DNA from: Alternaria dauci
Taxonomy: Eukaryota; Ascomycota; Dothideomycetes; Pleosporales; Pleosporaceae
Reading direction: 5' to 3'
DNA: 64,000 nucleotides
Assembly (NCBI RefSeq): GCF_042100115.1
Contig: NC_091273.1
Coordinates: forward strand, 1,612,001-1,676,000
Shown: piece by piece, positions 44,901-55,600 of the stretch
Layout: each line of letters starts with the position of its first letter
How positions within the stretch are numbered: the stretch's first letter is position 1
Notes under the pieces: generated by a model
Database searches by the model: none
Told to the model about the DNA's origin: nothing
Seen by the model: only the letters and a program-made list of their open reading frames with translations
Translations under genes and position numbers: made by a program

Positions 44901-45726
44901 CACCATTGTTGTACAGGTGCACGAGGTATGACAGGCCTGACAGTTGGTATGGCTTCATGACAGCGGTGACACCCTTGGGCTGCTCCGAGAGCTCTTCGTA
45001 TTCGACAATGGGCTGCGCATTGCCCTCGGCGACCAGCTTCGCGACGTGGTTGTTCTTGGGCAGTAGCGGGAGGAAGAGATGTTTGTTGGCGACCAGGAAA
45101 CTGTTCGCCTTGGCCTTTGTCTTCTTGGCAATCTCGTCGCGCAGACGGGCACGAGCGGTGTCGAGGTTGGGAGGCGGTCGGGCAGCCTTTCGGCGAGGTG
45201 GTGACGGCGTGGACATGGTGTCCGACTCGAGGATGGCAGTCTTCCTGTCACGCCCACTCCGCCGCAGACCCTCTGTGTGCTGGCGCTCCTTTCTGTGCTT
45301 CTCCATCTTCAGCTCTTCGGTGTAAGCAGAGATCCTGGCACTGCTCTTGCGGTTCGGGCGGGCGGACGGGGCGAGTTCGTCTTCGCTAGTTCCCGCGTCG
45401 GCGTCTGCTGCTCTTGAGGTGGAGGCACGAGTGCTCCTGGTCGCCTTGACGGCGGGCTTGTAGTCGGGCGTGGACGGGGAGGCTTCGTTTGCGGATGAAT
45501 CGGAAGCGATGTAGTTTGGCGTCGGCTGCGGTCGCAGGCTCCGTTTGTTGTCGCTTGTCTCGTCTTGCTTGGCCCCCTGCTGCGAGGACATGCGTCTTCT
45601 CTTTGTTGCCGACTGGGCTGAAGGCTGAGATCCGAACTGCGCGAGGAGGTCCTGCAGCTGGCCGCCTCGTCTCTTGGGGGTGACGGGCTGAGGAGACCCC
45701 AGGGTGATGACGGATTGCCGGGCCAT
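41968..45726 (-). CDS. SNF2-family chromatin-remodelling ATPase with C-terminal PHD-type zinc finger
   Basis: A 1252-residue nuclear ATPase in one exon. After a basic, Ser/Thr-rich N-terminus comes a complete SNF2 motor: GILGDEMGLGKT (Walker A Lys288), VLDEGHKIKS (DEGH box Asp427), LTGTPLQNN, VLIFSGFTRTLDYCE, STRAGGLGINLTSAQDVIF and EARAHRIGQ. The C-terminal part holds a Cys-rich finger starting at C1009 (CLSCFDDADAGHMVEC, HLDCLD, then CADCGK and FRCRWC), matching a PHD or paired PHD/RING-like module that could read histone tails. A coiled acidic/basic tail follows. The subfamily was not assigned; ISWI-like HAND/SANT/SLIDE domains are not evident. It shares a 441-bp promoter with the silencing factor Clr2. 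Confidence 0.9.
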   Translation of the reverse strand: MARQSVITLGSPQPVTPKRRGGQLQDLLAQFGSQPSAQSATKRRRMSSQQGAKQDETSDNKRSLRPQPTPNYIASDSSANEASPSTPDYKPAVKATRSTRASTSRAADADAGTSEDELAPSARPNRKSSARISAYTEELKMEKHRKERQHTEGLRRSGRDRKTAILESDTMSTPSPPRRKAARPPPNLDTARARLRDEIAKKTKAKANSFLVANKHLFLPLLPKNNHVAKLVAEGNAQPIVEYEELSEQPKGVTAVMKPYQLSGLSYLVHLYNNGVSGILGDEMGLGKTLQTLSLFQYLEELDEKSGVTSEELRPYLVICPLSVLNSWVTEAQKWVPQLKVMRFHGAVTERTRLKRVAAGLEDMKGNETSRARDKKASRKAGRKASKLSSSNHGSDAYKIVVTTYETFQAEQSWFKHSFAWRYVVLDEGHKIKSSVTQISTSLKSISAEYRLILTGTPLQNNLVEMWSLLTWLYPNVFDDKTETLFKESFDLSKGKANKQTMTDARRLLELIMLRRMKDSPSVNLGLPPKEEILLYVPLTPMQKFWYTRLLTRIDNGMLDELFADGKEKEKAAIEQDIEENKLLQRMEKVEKAISSGDAASDWEETTQILREAVAKEQSDPDANKGAWKKLMNLIMQLRKCCSHPYLLPGVAPDPYYLSDHIIRASGKFILLEKLLRHTVFDEGKKVLIFSGFTRTLDYCEDLLSLISNHGERFKSLRLDGSTARARRNLDIRLFNQKDSEYKVMLLSTRAGGLGINLTSAQDVIFLDEDWNPQITLQAEARAHRIGQTKKVTIYKLCTQGTVEEQMMGRIRKKLYLSAKITESMQSVHGKQSTISKKAGQSSLTEDSPQMDTTQLKTLVRRGAQTLSHPEIDVKEMLSWDLETMMAKCRDKPADLTETATHSEVDEDKWLSTMERVECAVFEGKRHQRQLDTTWKANTSAANILPDTITREDRRKGKNTTVMVDGFAINKESMDCGDWEAVPTYAGKDPRLAEPVREKRRQFAHEEHCLSCFDDADAGHMVECNGCPRAYHLDCLDPEYKAKVKGFSGFHCSQHNCADCGKSTSDAGGLMFRCRWCPQGFCEDCLDWDQTELVGENLPEFELMGEESTTGGFYIKCPTCVDESEEQKEWVKNKEKEYKDQHDIWLQEREEMQRQLNEADANGKQESEYAKANSIDIKANSRLAQPIDDDDDVNSPPALTDTSLPTPALGGSRVSTPVYTEPVQNSKKSKKSKKRGEAFGETREEKRARLDA

Positions 45727-46167
45727 TGCGACAGAGTGTGCGGTGCCCTGTAGGCGAGTGTTCTCCGCAGTGAATCAGAGGTGGGTGCCGGGAAAGGTAG
45801 GGCGAAGTACTGGTGAATGGCAAACTAAGAAACGCGCTGTTGGAAAGTTGTTGGAGATGTAAGAAGACAGCAGTCTAGAAGACGGGGAAAAAAAAGTCGA
45901 TATGATGCAAGCAACGGTGAAGAGGAAAGCAAACGATTCAGGGCGTCCAAAAGGGGGACATTGAGACGACTGCGTGTCTTTGACGGTGAAGTGAGACCTT
46001 GGGGCGGCGGCGGCGGTACGTCAATCTCGGCGGACGCGTCGTAGCGCGACTTGCAGCGTAATGGCCGCCTTTCCGGAACCATTCCGAGCTATCAGCTCGC
46101 CAAACGCCTGTCAAGTCAACCCTCGGACGTGACATTTGTCGCAGCCGGCGCAAACTCGTCGCACACC
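45727..46167. promoter_or_regulatory. Divergent promoter of the SNF2 ATPase and Clr2 genes
   Basis: 441 bp between two head-to-head chromatin genes. It contains a single ACGCGT box (46034-46039) and a GGCGGCGGCGG run. No gene is seen. Confidence 0.55.
46034..46039. promoter_or_regulatory. Single MCB (ACGCGT) box
   Basis: A hexamer in the shared chromatin-gene promoter, 129-134 bp before the Clr2 start. It is a weak signal, because a six-base site can occur by chance. Confidence 0.3.
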
Positions 46168-48216
46168 ATGGCCCAACAGCCCATGACGCCCTTCTTCCCC
46201 ATCTTCGCCTCAAAGTCGGACGGCCAGCACATTGTCAACCTCAAGGGCCGGCCGCTGCGAAATGGCCCGACCGAGGAGCAGCTCAACACGACGCCCAACG
46301 ACCAGGGCCAGCGCGACTTCTACCGCCTCATAGACAAGGACGACCCCAAACACCAGGACTGGCGCAAGAAACTCGGCGGCATGCTCCTGCGCGAGATCGG
46401 AGGCAAGCAGCAAGAGGGTAAGGGAAAGAGCGAGGCGCACCCACTTCACCCACTACCGCCGACTGACATGTGACCAGACAAGTGGCAGCAGTGCATTCTG
46501 TGGGAGCTGCCGGAAAACTACGTTCTCTACGAGCACATCAAGACAAAGGCCGACGGCCAGCTCAAGACGGTCAAGAACCACTCGGGCGGCGGCCACGACA
46601 GACAGGATGCTTACCTCTACGGGTACCCAAAGGGCCCCAAGAAGCGCTTCAGGAGCCCCGTCGAATTCTTCCCCCACCTCCTGTGGCTGTGCACCGACGA
46701 GAACAGCGACATGGCCAATTGCACGTGCAAAATGTGCTCGCCCGCCGGGGACGTCGAGAAGCCCCAAGTCAAGCTCGAAGCCAAGCAAGAACAGCCCGTG
46801 GCCATCAAGCGCGAGAACAGCTCCAGCGGGGCGGCACCAAACACCAACGTCGTCGGCCGCAATCCCATAGTGCAAATCCCCGCTCGGAGGTCCTCAACGG
46901 GTGCGCCCATTCCGAGTCCCATCATCAAGCCCTCTACGCCAGTCTCTGCCCCCAAGCCTGCACCTGCCCCCAGTGCTCCCCAGATCAGAGCCCCGCCCAC
47001 CCTGCAGTCGACCCCTCTCCCTCAGCCACGATCCTTCGAGCAGCAAGTCGACTTGTCATACAACAAATTCCTCTGCCGGACTGGAGAGGTCGTGTGGTTC
47101 TACAGACCCAAGACGTCCGCCTGGGGTCTGGGCCTCGTGGTGCGGAGATGGGCTGTCAAGGAACAACCCATGAGCAGATCATATCTGATCCAACCACTAT
47201 CCCACCCCTTCGAGTCGCCCCCACAGGAAGTCGTTCACACAGATGAGCACGTCAAGCCTTGGCTCGCGTGGTCTGCACCCAGCTGCACCTTCCCCTTTCT
47301 GCAGCAGAACCCGCAATTCGAATATGCCAACACTGACTGGAGAGCACTCATAAACGGACAAGGCGGGGAGGGCATCGCATCCGTGGATGCGTCTATCCTC
47401 GCGGCAAAGGCCATTGACACCACATATACCCTCTTCGAGCCTCTGAAAACATCAAAGGACGACAAAGGAAACGAACTTCGGCAATACAACGGCATGTACC
47501 TCGGTGCTGAGAAGATCTGGAAAGGCGAGGCCGTCCGCCTGCGCATAGGCGCTACGGGAACTGACCTGATGGTCGTCACGGACATTATTGAGCAAGTCTA
47601 TGCCAACCCACCGCCCAACCAGCCCAAGAGCAAAGTCATCGCAGTCGGCGACATCTACAGCTACGCTACTCTGGATGCGCCAGACGCTAACCTGCCTCCA
47701 AAACCGCCTCAGCAGAACACCAACATTCCCTCGCGCATGGTGCATGACATGGTATGGCGAAACCGCATGCTCGTGCCCATCACCCGCACGGCGGCGTGGT
47801 GGAAGCTCATCCAGCCGTCATACAAGATTGACATCGACGACATCAAAGGTCGATGGTATGAGACAAGTCTCATCTTCCAGGATCCTTTTGCTAAAGCTGT
47901 AAAGAACGGCGAGGGCGGTAATGGCATCTGGATGAACTCGCGCGGCGACGCAACGGGCAAGGGCAAGGGATCAAGCGTGGCGCAACCCGACCGCATTGGT
48001 GCCTTTGGCGCTTCTGTCCCCAAGGGAACACGCATCGTCGAGGGCCTCGAACCTCCGAGTCAACCAATTGGTCAACAGCAGCACGAGGGAATCGACATGA
48101 ACATGGGTACGGGTACCATGGCGGATCCCTTTTCCATTGATGAATTCATGAACGTCGATCATCTGGGCGACGATGCTGGTATGGAGTACGGTGGCAACAA
48201 CAACTTTACATTTTAG
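46168..48216 (+). CDS. clr2: Transcription-silencing protein Clr2 (cryptic loci regulator 2)
   Basis: A 662-residue nuclear protein resembling fission yeast Clr2, part of the SHREC complex that silences heterochromatin with the Clr3 deacetylase and Mit1 remodeller. Exons are 46168-46417 and 46478-48216 with a 60-nt intron (GTAAGG..CAG, phase 1). The N-terminal region has QDWRKKLGGMLLREIG, then across the intron DKWQQCILWELPENYVLYEHI and YLYGYPKGPKKRFRSPVEFFPH, matching the Clr2 silencing domain, and a CTCKMC cluster. A Pro-rich linker leads to the second conserved domain (GEVVWFYRP, ISDDIKGRWYE-like IDDIKGRWYETSLI). The start at 46168 gives MAQQPMTPFFPIF; an upstream in-frame ATG at 46051 would add a basic leader without conservation. 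Confidence 0.85.
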
Positions 48217-48508
48217 CACACAGGGGACATGGCATTGGTGGCGCATGGCACGGCGTACTTTGCAAAACATCATGGGATATCCATCTATTCAAAAGCCTTT
48301 TATCGGATTTGGTGTACTTGATCTTTATTCTTTCTATCAACATGGGAGATACCCAAGTCGTTGTTCGACTATGTCACGTCTGCGAGCTTGGTGGACAGAG
48401 ACAGACGTTGTGTATAATACAGTCTATTTAGGGGAGCTATACTTTATCTGCTCCTACAAATGTGTTCTATATACAACAAAATTCTTCTAGCAACATCAAT
48501 GTCTACAT

Positions 48509-51500
48509 CTACCTGTAATCATCATCTTGCAATGCTGATGATATCCCCAACCCAGAGTGTTCAGGTTCCTCTGTTTGGAGTGAAAACCCCTGATCCGAGT
48601 GTGCACGATGATAGCCCTGCCGGTTCTGCACTGCATCCTGCAAATTCGGCCACGTCTGTGCATTACCACGCACCGGTTCTGGCTCTAAGCAAGGAGTCTC
48701 TGAGCTTCTGCGCTCTTCGCCGCTCATAGCGCCGTCTGCTTCGTTCTGCTGATACACCTGCGACGGCCTCTGTATAAGGGGTGTAGAAGAGTCGCCGCTT
48801 GTGCGGGGCCAACTAGGCAAGTCAAGTGGATCAAGGGAGGCGTCGCTCTCATTGCGTGTCCGGCGCGGCGTAATCGCAGGTGGAAACAACGAGTGGGCCA
48901 TTGCTGGAGTTTCAAAGACCGCATTGGACGCTCCGTCGTTCTCGTAGGGTGTCAGTTCGATCGATGGCGCCGCACGGAAATGGCCTCTTTCTGACGGGAA
49001 AGTCTGGCGAGGAACATCTGGATCCCATGTGTGATGCCTCGTCCACATGAGCGTTTCTTTTCGCTTCTTGATTAGACCGACCGCAAGCGCAAGCTTTTCT
49101 AGTTGGGCCAACGAAGCACGAGACGTGTAGCGAGCAAAGAGCGTCCAGGACCGGTACGCCCGTGTCATCCTTAGTCCTTTCATGGCGTCGTCGTAATCTT
49201 CCGTCGATAGAAAGGATTGCTGACACCACTACCAGACGTGAAGATGCAAAGTCAGTGTGTGTCTCACATACATTTCGTCCAGTCACGACTTACCTCGACA
49301 GTAATGTAGAACATGGACAGACTCATCACTGTCGCTGTCAAGACAGTTCCGGAGATCCAGCACCAGGCGACCCAAAGGCTATTTGACTGATCTATGAAGC
49401 TGTTAACACGGACAACACTGTCTTTGATTTAGTGTATGTAAGAGTAAAGAAGCAAAGGTGTCAGCCTTTTCTTTACCTCTTAGGGGAGTAGTGGTAAAGT
49501 AAGAACGTACTATCGATATGTTAACTATTATTGACAACATCTTTTATTGGTGACGGCTACTTTACCCGTGCTGACTGAAATCAAGGTAACCACCTCCCCA
49601 GGACCAATTACTGGTCATGCATTCGCAAGTCTTGTACCAACCAAAGACCTGCGCCATGACAATATAGATCTACAGACTATCAGTCAGGGGTCCAGCTGAT
49701 GTGAGGTTGACGGAACTACGACTTACCAGCCATATGGTGTTGAACGTCTCCACCGGCCTGAAAAAGAAGAGCTCCCACCTCCTTTTGATAGGCATGTCAC
49801 GGAGACCAGCTCTCTTCCTCTCCAGGGCAACCTGAATCCTTTCCCTGGTGGCGCCTCTGTTCGCCCACGGCATAATGAGAACCATGGAGACTATGCAATG
49901 AATCAGAAAGCTGCTCGTGGCGTCGGCCATTCGCGAAGCTCTTCGCTTTAGTCTTTTCCACCTCTCTTGTGCATTGTCCTCCCAATTATTAAAGGTGGCA
50001 TGGCTATGTAGACGAGATCCCACTCTACTCAGCCACGGTGCACACAGCGCATCAAATTCGTACGGCGAAAGGATCATCCAGACAGTCATCTCGACAATAA
50101 GCAGCCCCAGGGCGACAGCGAAGAAGATGGTGTACCCTCCGCTGCGGCAGCCCAAACCAACAGTAGGTGTGAAGTAACTCAAGATGAAAGCGCCTCCGCA
50201 ACTTCCAGCCACGATAATGATGGCACTTAGCACCTGCCAAAACTCTCGGACATCAAACCAAACCAAACCCTCTTCGTTGACAGGCCCCAACACAAGACTT
50301 GCGCGTGCTTCCCGCTCGTTAGCCAGCCAATTACGGCCTTTTCTTCCGATGTAGCAGTCTTCTACATCGGAAAGAATTGCATGTGCAGCGCCATAATGCC
50401 ACCGAACTCGCGCCTGACCAGCGAAGTCTACAAAGAATTCTTCCATGTGCTCGCCCTTGCTCGCCACACTTTCGATGCGGCACTTCAGCTCATGGTAGTC
50501 TGGCTGATCTCTAAAGGTCTGGATGAACTCGTCGCGATGGTGCTTGTCGCGTAATGCGTGACGGACGTGGTCGACCAAGGTGCTGAGCCTTTTGCGGATT
50601 GCTTCTGCTGCTATGGGATTGCGATCAACGATAGAACCCATGATGAGAATTGGGAACCAGGCCAGCAGACATCCCAATGCCAGATCATGGGCAGTTGAGT
50701 TGTTTCCCAGGTTACCGAAAGCTTCCTGTATGGAAAGCGCGAATGCAAACAGAAACCACATGATGGACACAAAGACTGAACACCAGTTAGCGGCTGCGGC
50801 AACGCTGAACAAGAGTACATACCCGGAACAGTCCCTCTTCTTCTCATCTCACGCACCTCCCGGGCCAGTATGCGTCTCATTTGACGGAGCGTCTTGTCGG
50901 TATCTGTTAATACCAAGTCTTTACTAAAGAGCGTGATGCGCAACAGGCCCTCGGCCTCTTTCTGGAGGTCTTTCGACATGACCGTAGGTTTTAGCGTGTA
51001 CTGGTTCATGACTAGCAAAAGATACATCGAGTCTCTCATGCTCCCAAAGTCGGTTTTGCGATGGGGCGTCTCGTTGTACTTGACAGCCATGTCGACCATC
51101 ATGGCAGCCTTGGCAGACACTTTGATATTCCATAGGACGTAGGATATCGATGCGATGGGCGAACCAACCCATCGTGTGATGGCCAACAACGTTCGTCGAG
51201 TTGCGTTGCTCTCAAAGGGTGCCTGCAAGAGAACACCAATGACTGGGAGGATCCACGTGGTGATTACACCTGAAACGTCTTTCCACGGGTAGTAATGCGC
51301 ACCTGTGCCACAAACCTGCAGGCACCCTTCACGAGATATCTGCGTCAAGTTGTTATAATCGATGCCGATGATCTTACCTTGCCAGCCCCATGTTTTGCGG
51401 AGCAACTCTCCCGCCGTGGAGTTTTCTGAGAATCGATTGGCGCACTCGGTGAAGTTGACAGTCATGTCGACCAAAAGGTGTGCAGGGCAGAACTCGCCGT

Positions 51501-51933
51501 GCAACTGTGAGACTGGGTGTGCCTCGGCTTTAACAAGCAGTAGCTGGGTTGCAACACCATGGGAGGCGCTCTGATGCAGATCCCGAGCCTCATTGTCTAC
51601 CGGTGAGCTTTTTGAGCACCAGCATCAGCTCAGGCACCACTACCTCACCTTTCCGCAACCGGGTGCTCTGTCTAGCCTTGCCCGTGTCGGCCGCGTTATG
51701 ATTGAACAAGACGAGCCGCTCCAAGATATTGGTGGCTGCCGAGCTTGAGCCGGTATAGAACATTGCCTGATTCAATTGACCGCATCAAGTACGTCTTCGT
51801 GGTAGCTGCTTCCGACAAGAGGGCCTGCGGCTCCCGCCTGGTTGCAAACAATTCTGATATCGCATACAGCGAGCATACTGATGATAGGACGAACAAGGCA
51901 AGCAGGCAAGAGATAAGACTGACGTGAAGACAT
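48509..51933 (-). CDS. Large multi-pass membrane protein, function unknown
   Basis: A proposed 1001-residue protein in seven exons: 51933-51817, 51766-51649, 51596-50823, 50775-49727, 49669-49566, 49417-49294 and 49228-48509, with introns of 50, 52, 47, 57, 148 and 65 nt, all GT..AG with frame kept. An extracellular Cys-containing region (FCPAHLLVDMTVNFTECANRF; REGCLQVCGTG) is followed by TTWILPVIGVLLQAPFES and about six helices, and it ends in a disordered cytoplasmic tail. The core matches a family of fungal membrane proteins without known function. The last five exons are well supported. The first two rest on splice logic only, and another frame nearby offers a better signal peptide (hydrophobic run near 51860-51915), so the N-terminus is uncertain. 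Confidence 0.65.
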
Positions 51934-52603
51934 GACAGAGTCGTTGGGTGGGTGTGGGCGGGTTATTGTTCGCAACGAGTCGCGCTATTTCGCGGCGGCA
52001 ACCGCGCACCGCAAAGCCCGCTTGTCCCTCCACATGTCTTCCCCGCCGCTTAGGTCGACCTCGGTTTGTTGTCAATACTTTCTTACTCAGCGAACCCGAT
52101 GGACATAACATGTCGCTACAGGAGCTCAACATGCTGTTGAGATGATGGTCGTCTATATTCAGTACAACAAGGCTCATGGGCGAAGTAGTCAAGCTCATAA
52201 ACATACATGGGGTATCATTCCCCTTCTTACAAAGTTTTACCACGGAAACGTTCCCAGTATCCGGCCCTGCCAAAACACCAAGCAATGCAAAAGTCGACAA
52301 GAAACCCACAATGACGCCGAACGCAAAGGCAGCATGACGCATATGCACCCATTAATAACTCTTCCTCTTCCTTCCTGCCTTCTGTCCAGGTTTTCGTCTC
52401 CGCCCCTCTCTCTTCGAACTGCCGGGGTGATCTTCCCTCCACCACACCCATGGACTGACGGGAAGATTCCAGCCGTATTCTGCCACGAGTCTGTGTTTCA
52501 AAGCGATTTCGCGAATCTTCTGTGTTGCTGCAATAGGCACCGAGGTGCGTTCATCTGGCGCGAAGAACTCGCGTTCAGCATCGCCTCGAAGCGCCGGGCT
52601 GAG
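51934..52603. other. Intergenic region with an unexplained minus-strand open frame
   Basis: 670 bases between the membrane protein start and the RPO41 stop (both minus strand). A minus frame from 52348 begins with a hydrophobic segment (FAFGVIVGFLSTFALLGVLAG) that could be a membrane anchor or signal, but its continuation is not protein-like and no family was recognised. It may be a leader exon or chance. Confidence 0.35.
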
Positions 52604-55600
52604 TCAGGAGAAGAAGTATTTGGATTCGCGGAGACGAGATATGTCCCAACCGCCTTTCTGCGGAACGGGCGGAAAGCTGAGCGGGATCCATACATAGATT
52701 GTGCTTGCGTCGGTGGCGGCGCGGGCCGCCGTCTTCTTCTTCTTGGCTACACCGCCGCTTTGCGGGTCCTTTGCAAGATCTTGGGCCTCGTCTTCCACAA
52801 TATCCATCGTTGATTCAGTCGTCGTGATGGCATCATCTTCATCGCCTAATGCCTCATCCATGATCTGCGTCTCCCTATCTGCAGACTGTTTGACTTTGGA
52901 CTCGCCAAGCAGGTTGAGTCTAAACGAGTAAATGGCCTTGGGGTCTTGGTTCGCAAGCCAGATGCTGGTTGGCGTGACCATCTCCTCGCCCTGCTTCCTC
53001 TCCTCTGCATTTTCACTCTTCAGCAGTTCCTGCCGCTTAGCCTCCAAAGCAACTTCCTCGAATGAGGCATGCCCGTGTCGCGCACTAGCTGTGCTTCCGG
53101 CAGGGCCCTCCCTCAAGCGACGCTCATGTCTCCATAGCGTAATCTTCTGACTGACTTCTGCTGAGGCAAAGAGAACCGCTCGGTACATGGCACCTGCATA
53201 TCGCGCAGAGAACTCGGCAGCAAGACGCTCGATAATATCGTCGCTGTGCATGCGTACGAATGCGTCGCGAAGAATGACATTCAGATTGGGAATGTCAGAA
53301 GCGTGTGTCCAGAAGCTGTCGTGGACAGCGGCGAAGTCGAGCCCCATCTCGCTGGCCTTCAATGCCGAAAGCAGCATATGGCTCGCATCGAGAGAGTGGA
53401 TAAAGTTGGGCGGAAATGCTTGAAGCTGTTTGCGTTTGTCAACCTCATCGTGCTGAGACTTCCTTGACACTGTAATGTCCTGGACCTTGGTCTTGATCTT
53501 TTGAATGCTTTCTTTTCTATAAGGCTGCACAATTGGCATCTGGAGTGGCGTGGTCCAAATGATGCTAGTCTGGAAGTTCTCCATGCCTTTGTTGAGCTTG
53601 TTGAGCTGGGTTGCAGAGACCTTTTTCGGTGCCACATACTTTGGGTCATAAAACCCCTTGACAGGGTCCAATCCTTCGAAGCGAGTTTTGATCCTTTTGA
53701 TTTGCTCGGCAGTAATTGATGTTGTTATGCGGTCACCACATTCACCAAGCCAGTATTGAATCTCCTGAGCACCATTGAAGATTTTGCCCAGCGCATCGAA
53801 GATCTTGTACGCAACATATAAAGCGACGGCACCAAGTCCCGGGACCGTATCCGTAGGCTCGAAATTAGGGAACAGATTGCGAAGCTCGTCTTGAACTTGT
53901 TGTTTCGCGCCCATAAAGGTGACTCCGTAGACATTAGTCATGACTGTTCGCTTGACGACTTTTCGCGTAATGTGACCGTTGATAAAGGACGCGGCTGCAA
54001 GGCCTTCGGCGGCGTCTTTTGCGACCATTTCTTTTACGAGTTCAGCAACACCGGTGTAAATATCCTGTGGCCTATCCGACGGTTCGAGGTTGACCTGCCG
54101 GGCACCAGCATAATCACCACCGAGGGCTGCGTAGTGCTGAAGTCCATTACAGGTTCCATCCTGGTGAACCGGTAACTGTGACATGAATCGAGTCGGATCG
54201 GGTGAGTCGAAAGCTTTCTTCAACTCCATGCAACAGGCCAGACATTGCCAAGGATCTTCTGCCTTGGTCCACCACCGTTTGCCGTCGAGTGGGTTCGTCG
54301 CGGAATCGTAGATATCGTCCATGTGATCCATTGTGAATTGTTCACGTTCGCGTAGGCTGGCCTTGTCGAAACCGTAGAGATTGGCTAAATGAATCTTCAG
54401 CCATTGTAAACCCACAGTGCCGAGCTCTTTGCCGTGCGCAAATTTGAGAAGTCCTCTTGAGAAATCAGACCCGATATGATTGAGAATAGGTGGAATCGGA
54501 TATGCACGGCCTCGGAAGTCGACGCTGTGAGGGAAGAACATTTTCTTTTCATGCAGATATGCTCGCGCTGTCTCCAACTGGAAATTTTGGTAGCATCGCT
54601 GCGAATGGAGACCGCCAATGTAGTTCTCGTATTCCTTGAGCGCTTTGCCCCATTTTGCTCGTTCCTGGAATGACGCATTCGCTGGGGGCTCTTGGGGGCG
54701 CTTGGAGCTCGTGATGGAGTCTTCACCAACAAGAGCCCCAATGCTCTCTCCCGCGTTCCAAGCACGAGCCATGACTTCAAAGACGGGGGCATTGATCTGC
54801 CAAGGTACTCGGCCAAGCACGTCAAGGCCAGCCATGACCTTGGACATGTCACCGTTCTCTATGGCGGATTGAGCATAAGCTTTCTGTGCTTTGTCGCCAG
54901 CCTTTTGACGAACGACCTTTTGCGGGATGGTGTAGTATCCGCCGTCTTCGTAACTAGACCATGGTTTGGGTTCGACTACCATTGGCAGCCTGACAGTGTG
55001 GATGCCATGAACAGAATCGGTTCGCAGCTTGTTTGTGAGCTCGTGGTGGGGCACAAGATAGCCAAGCTTCTTGCCCTGACGATAACCGATTGCGTGGTGG
55101 AAGGCAGCCATACTGCGAGATACCTTGTTACCTGTCCTTGGGTCATTTGCGGTGACGGTAAGAGTTGCCGATGAGAGCAAAAGTTCCAGGCAGAGGGCTC
55201 CAAGCCTTGTTCGGACGGCTAGTGGTATGTCGGCCTTTTCGAGTGAGTGCCACGTCTTCGGGGGTGATGGCTCGGAAGGCTCCTCTCGAGTCTCCTTTGA
55301 AAGTTTGTTGAGCAAATCCATTCGAGTTTGCTTGCGCTGCTTTCTCAGGAAAGCGTCTAGCCGAGTCTGCTTTTCAGCATTGAGGTAATCCTGAATGTCG
55401 GTACCAATGGCAATGGACAAGGCTGATATCTTGTAGGCAGAGTTGTCTTCATTCTTGCCCCTGACAGCGGCCTGGGTAGCCCGAGCAACGGTAATGGCTG
55501 CCAGCTTCTCGGGCTTGCACCTCTCCAGCCAGACACCGTAAGTGATGGCTTCGTCACGCGACTTTGACTTTTCAGGGTCGGACAAGACGTCCTTTGCGTT

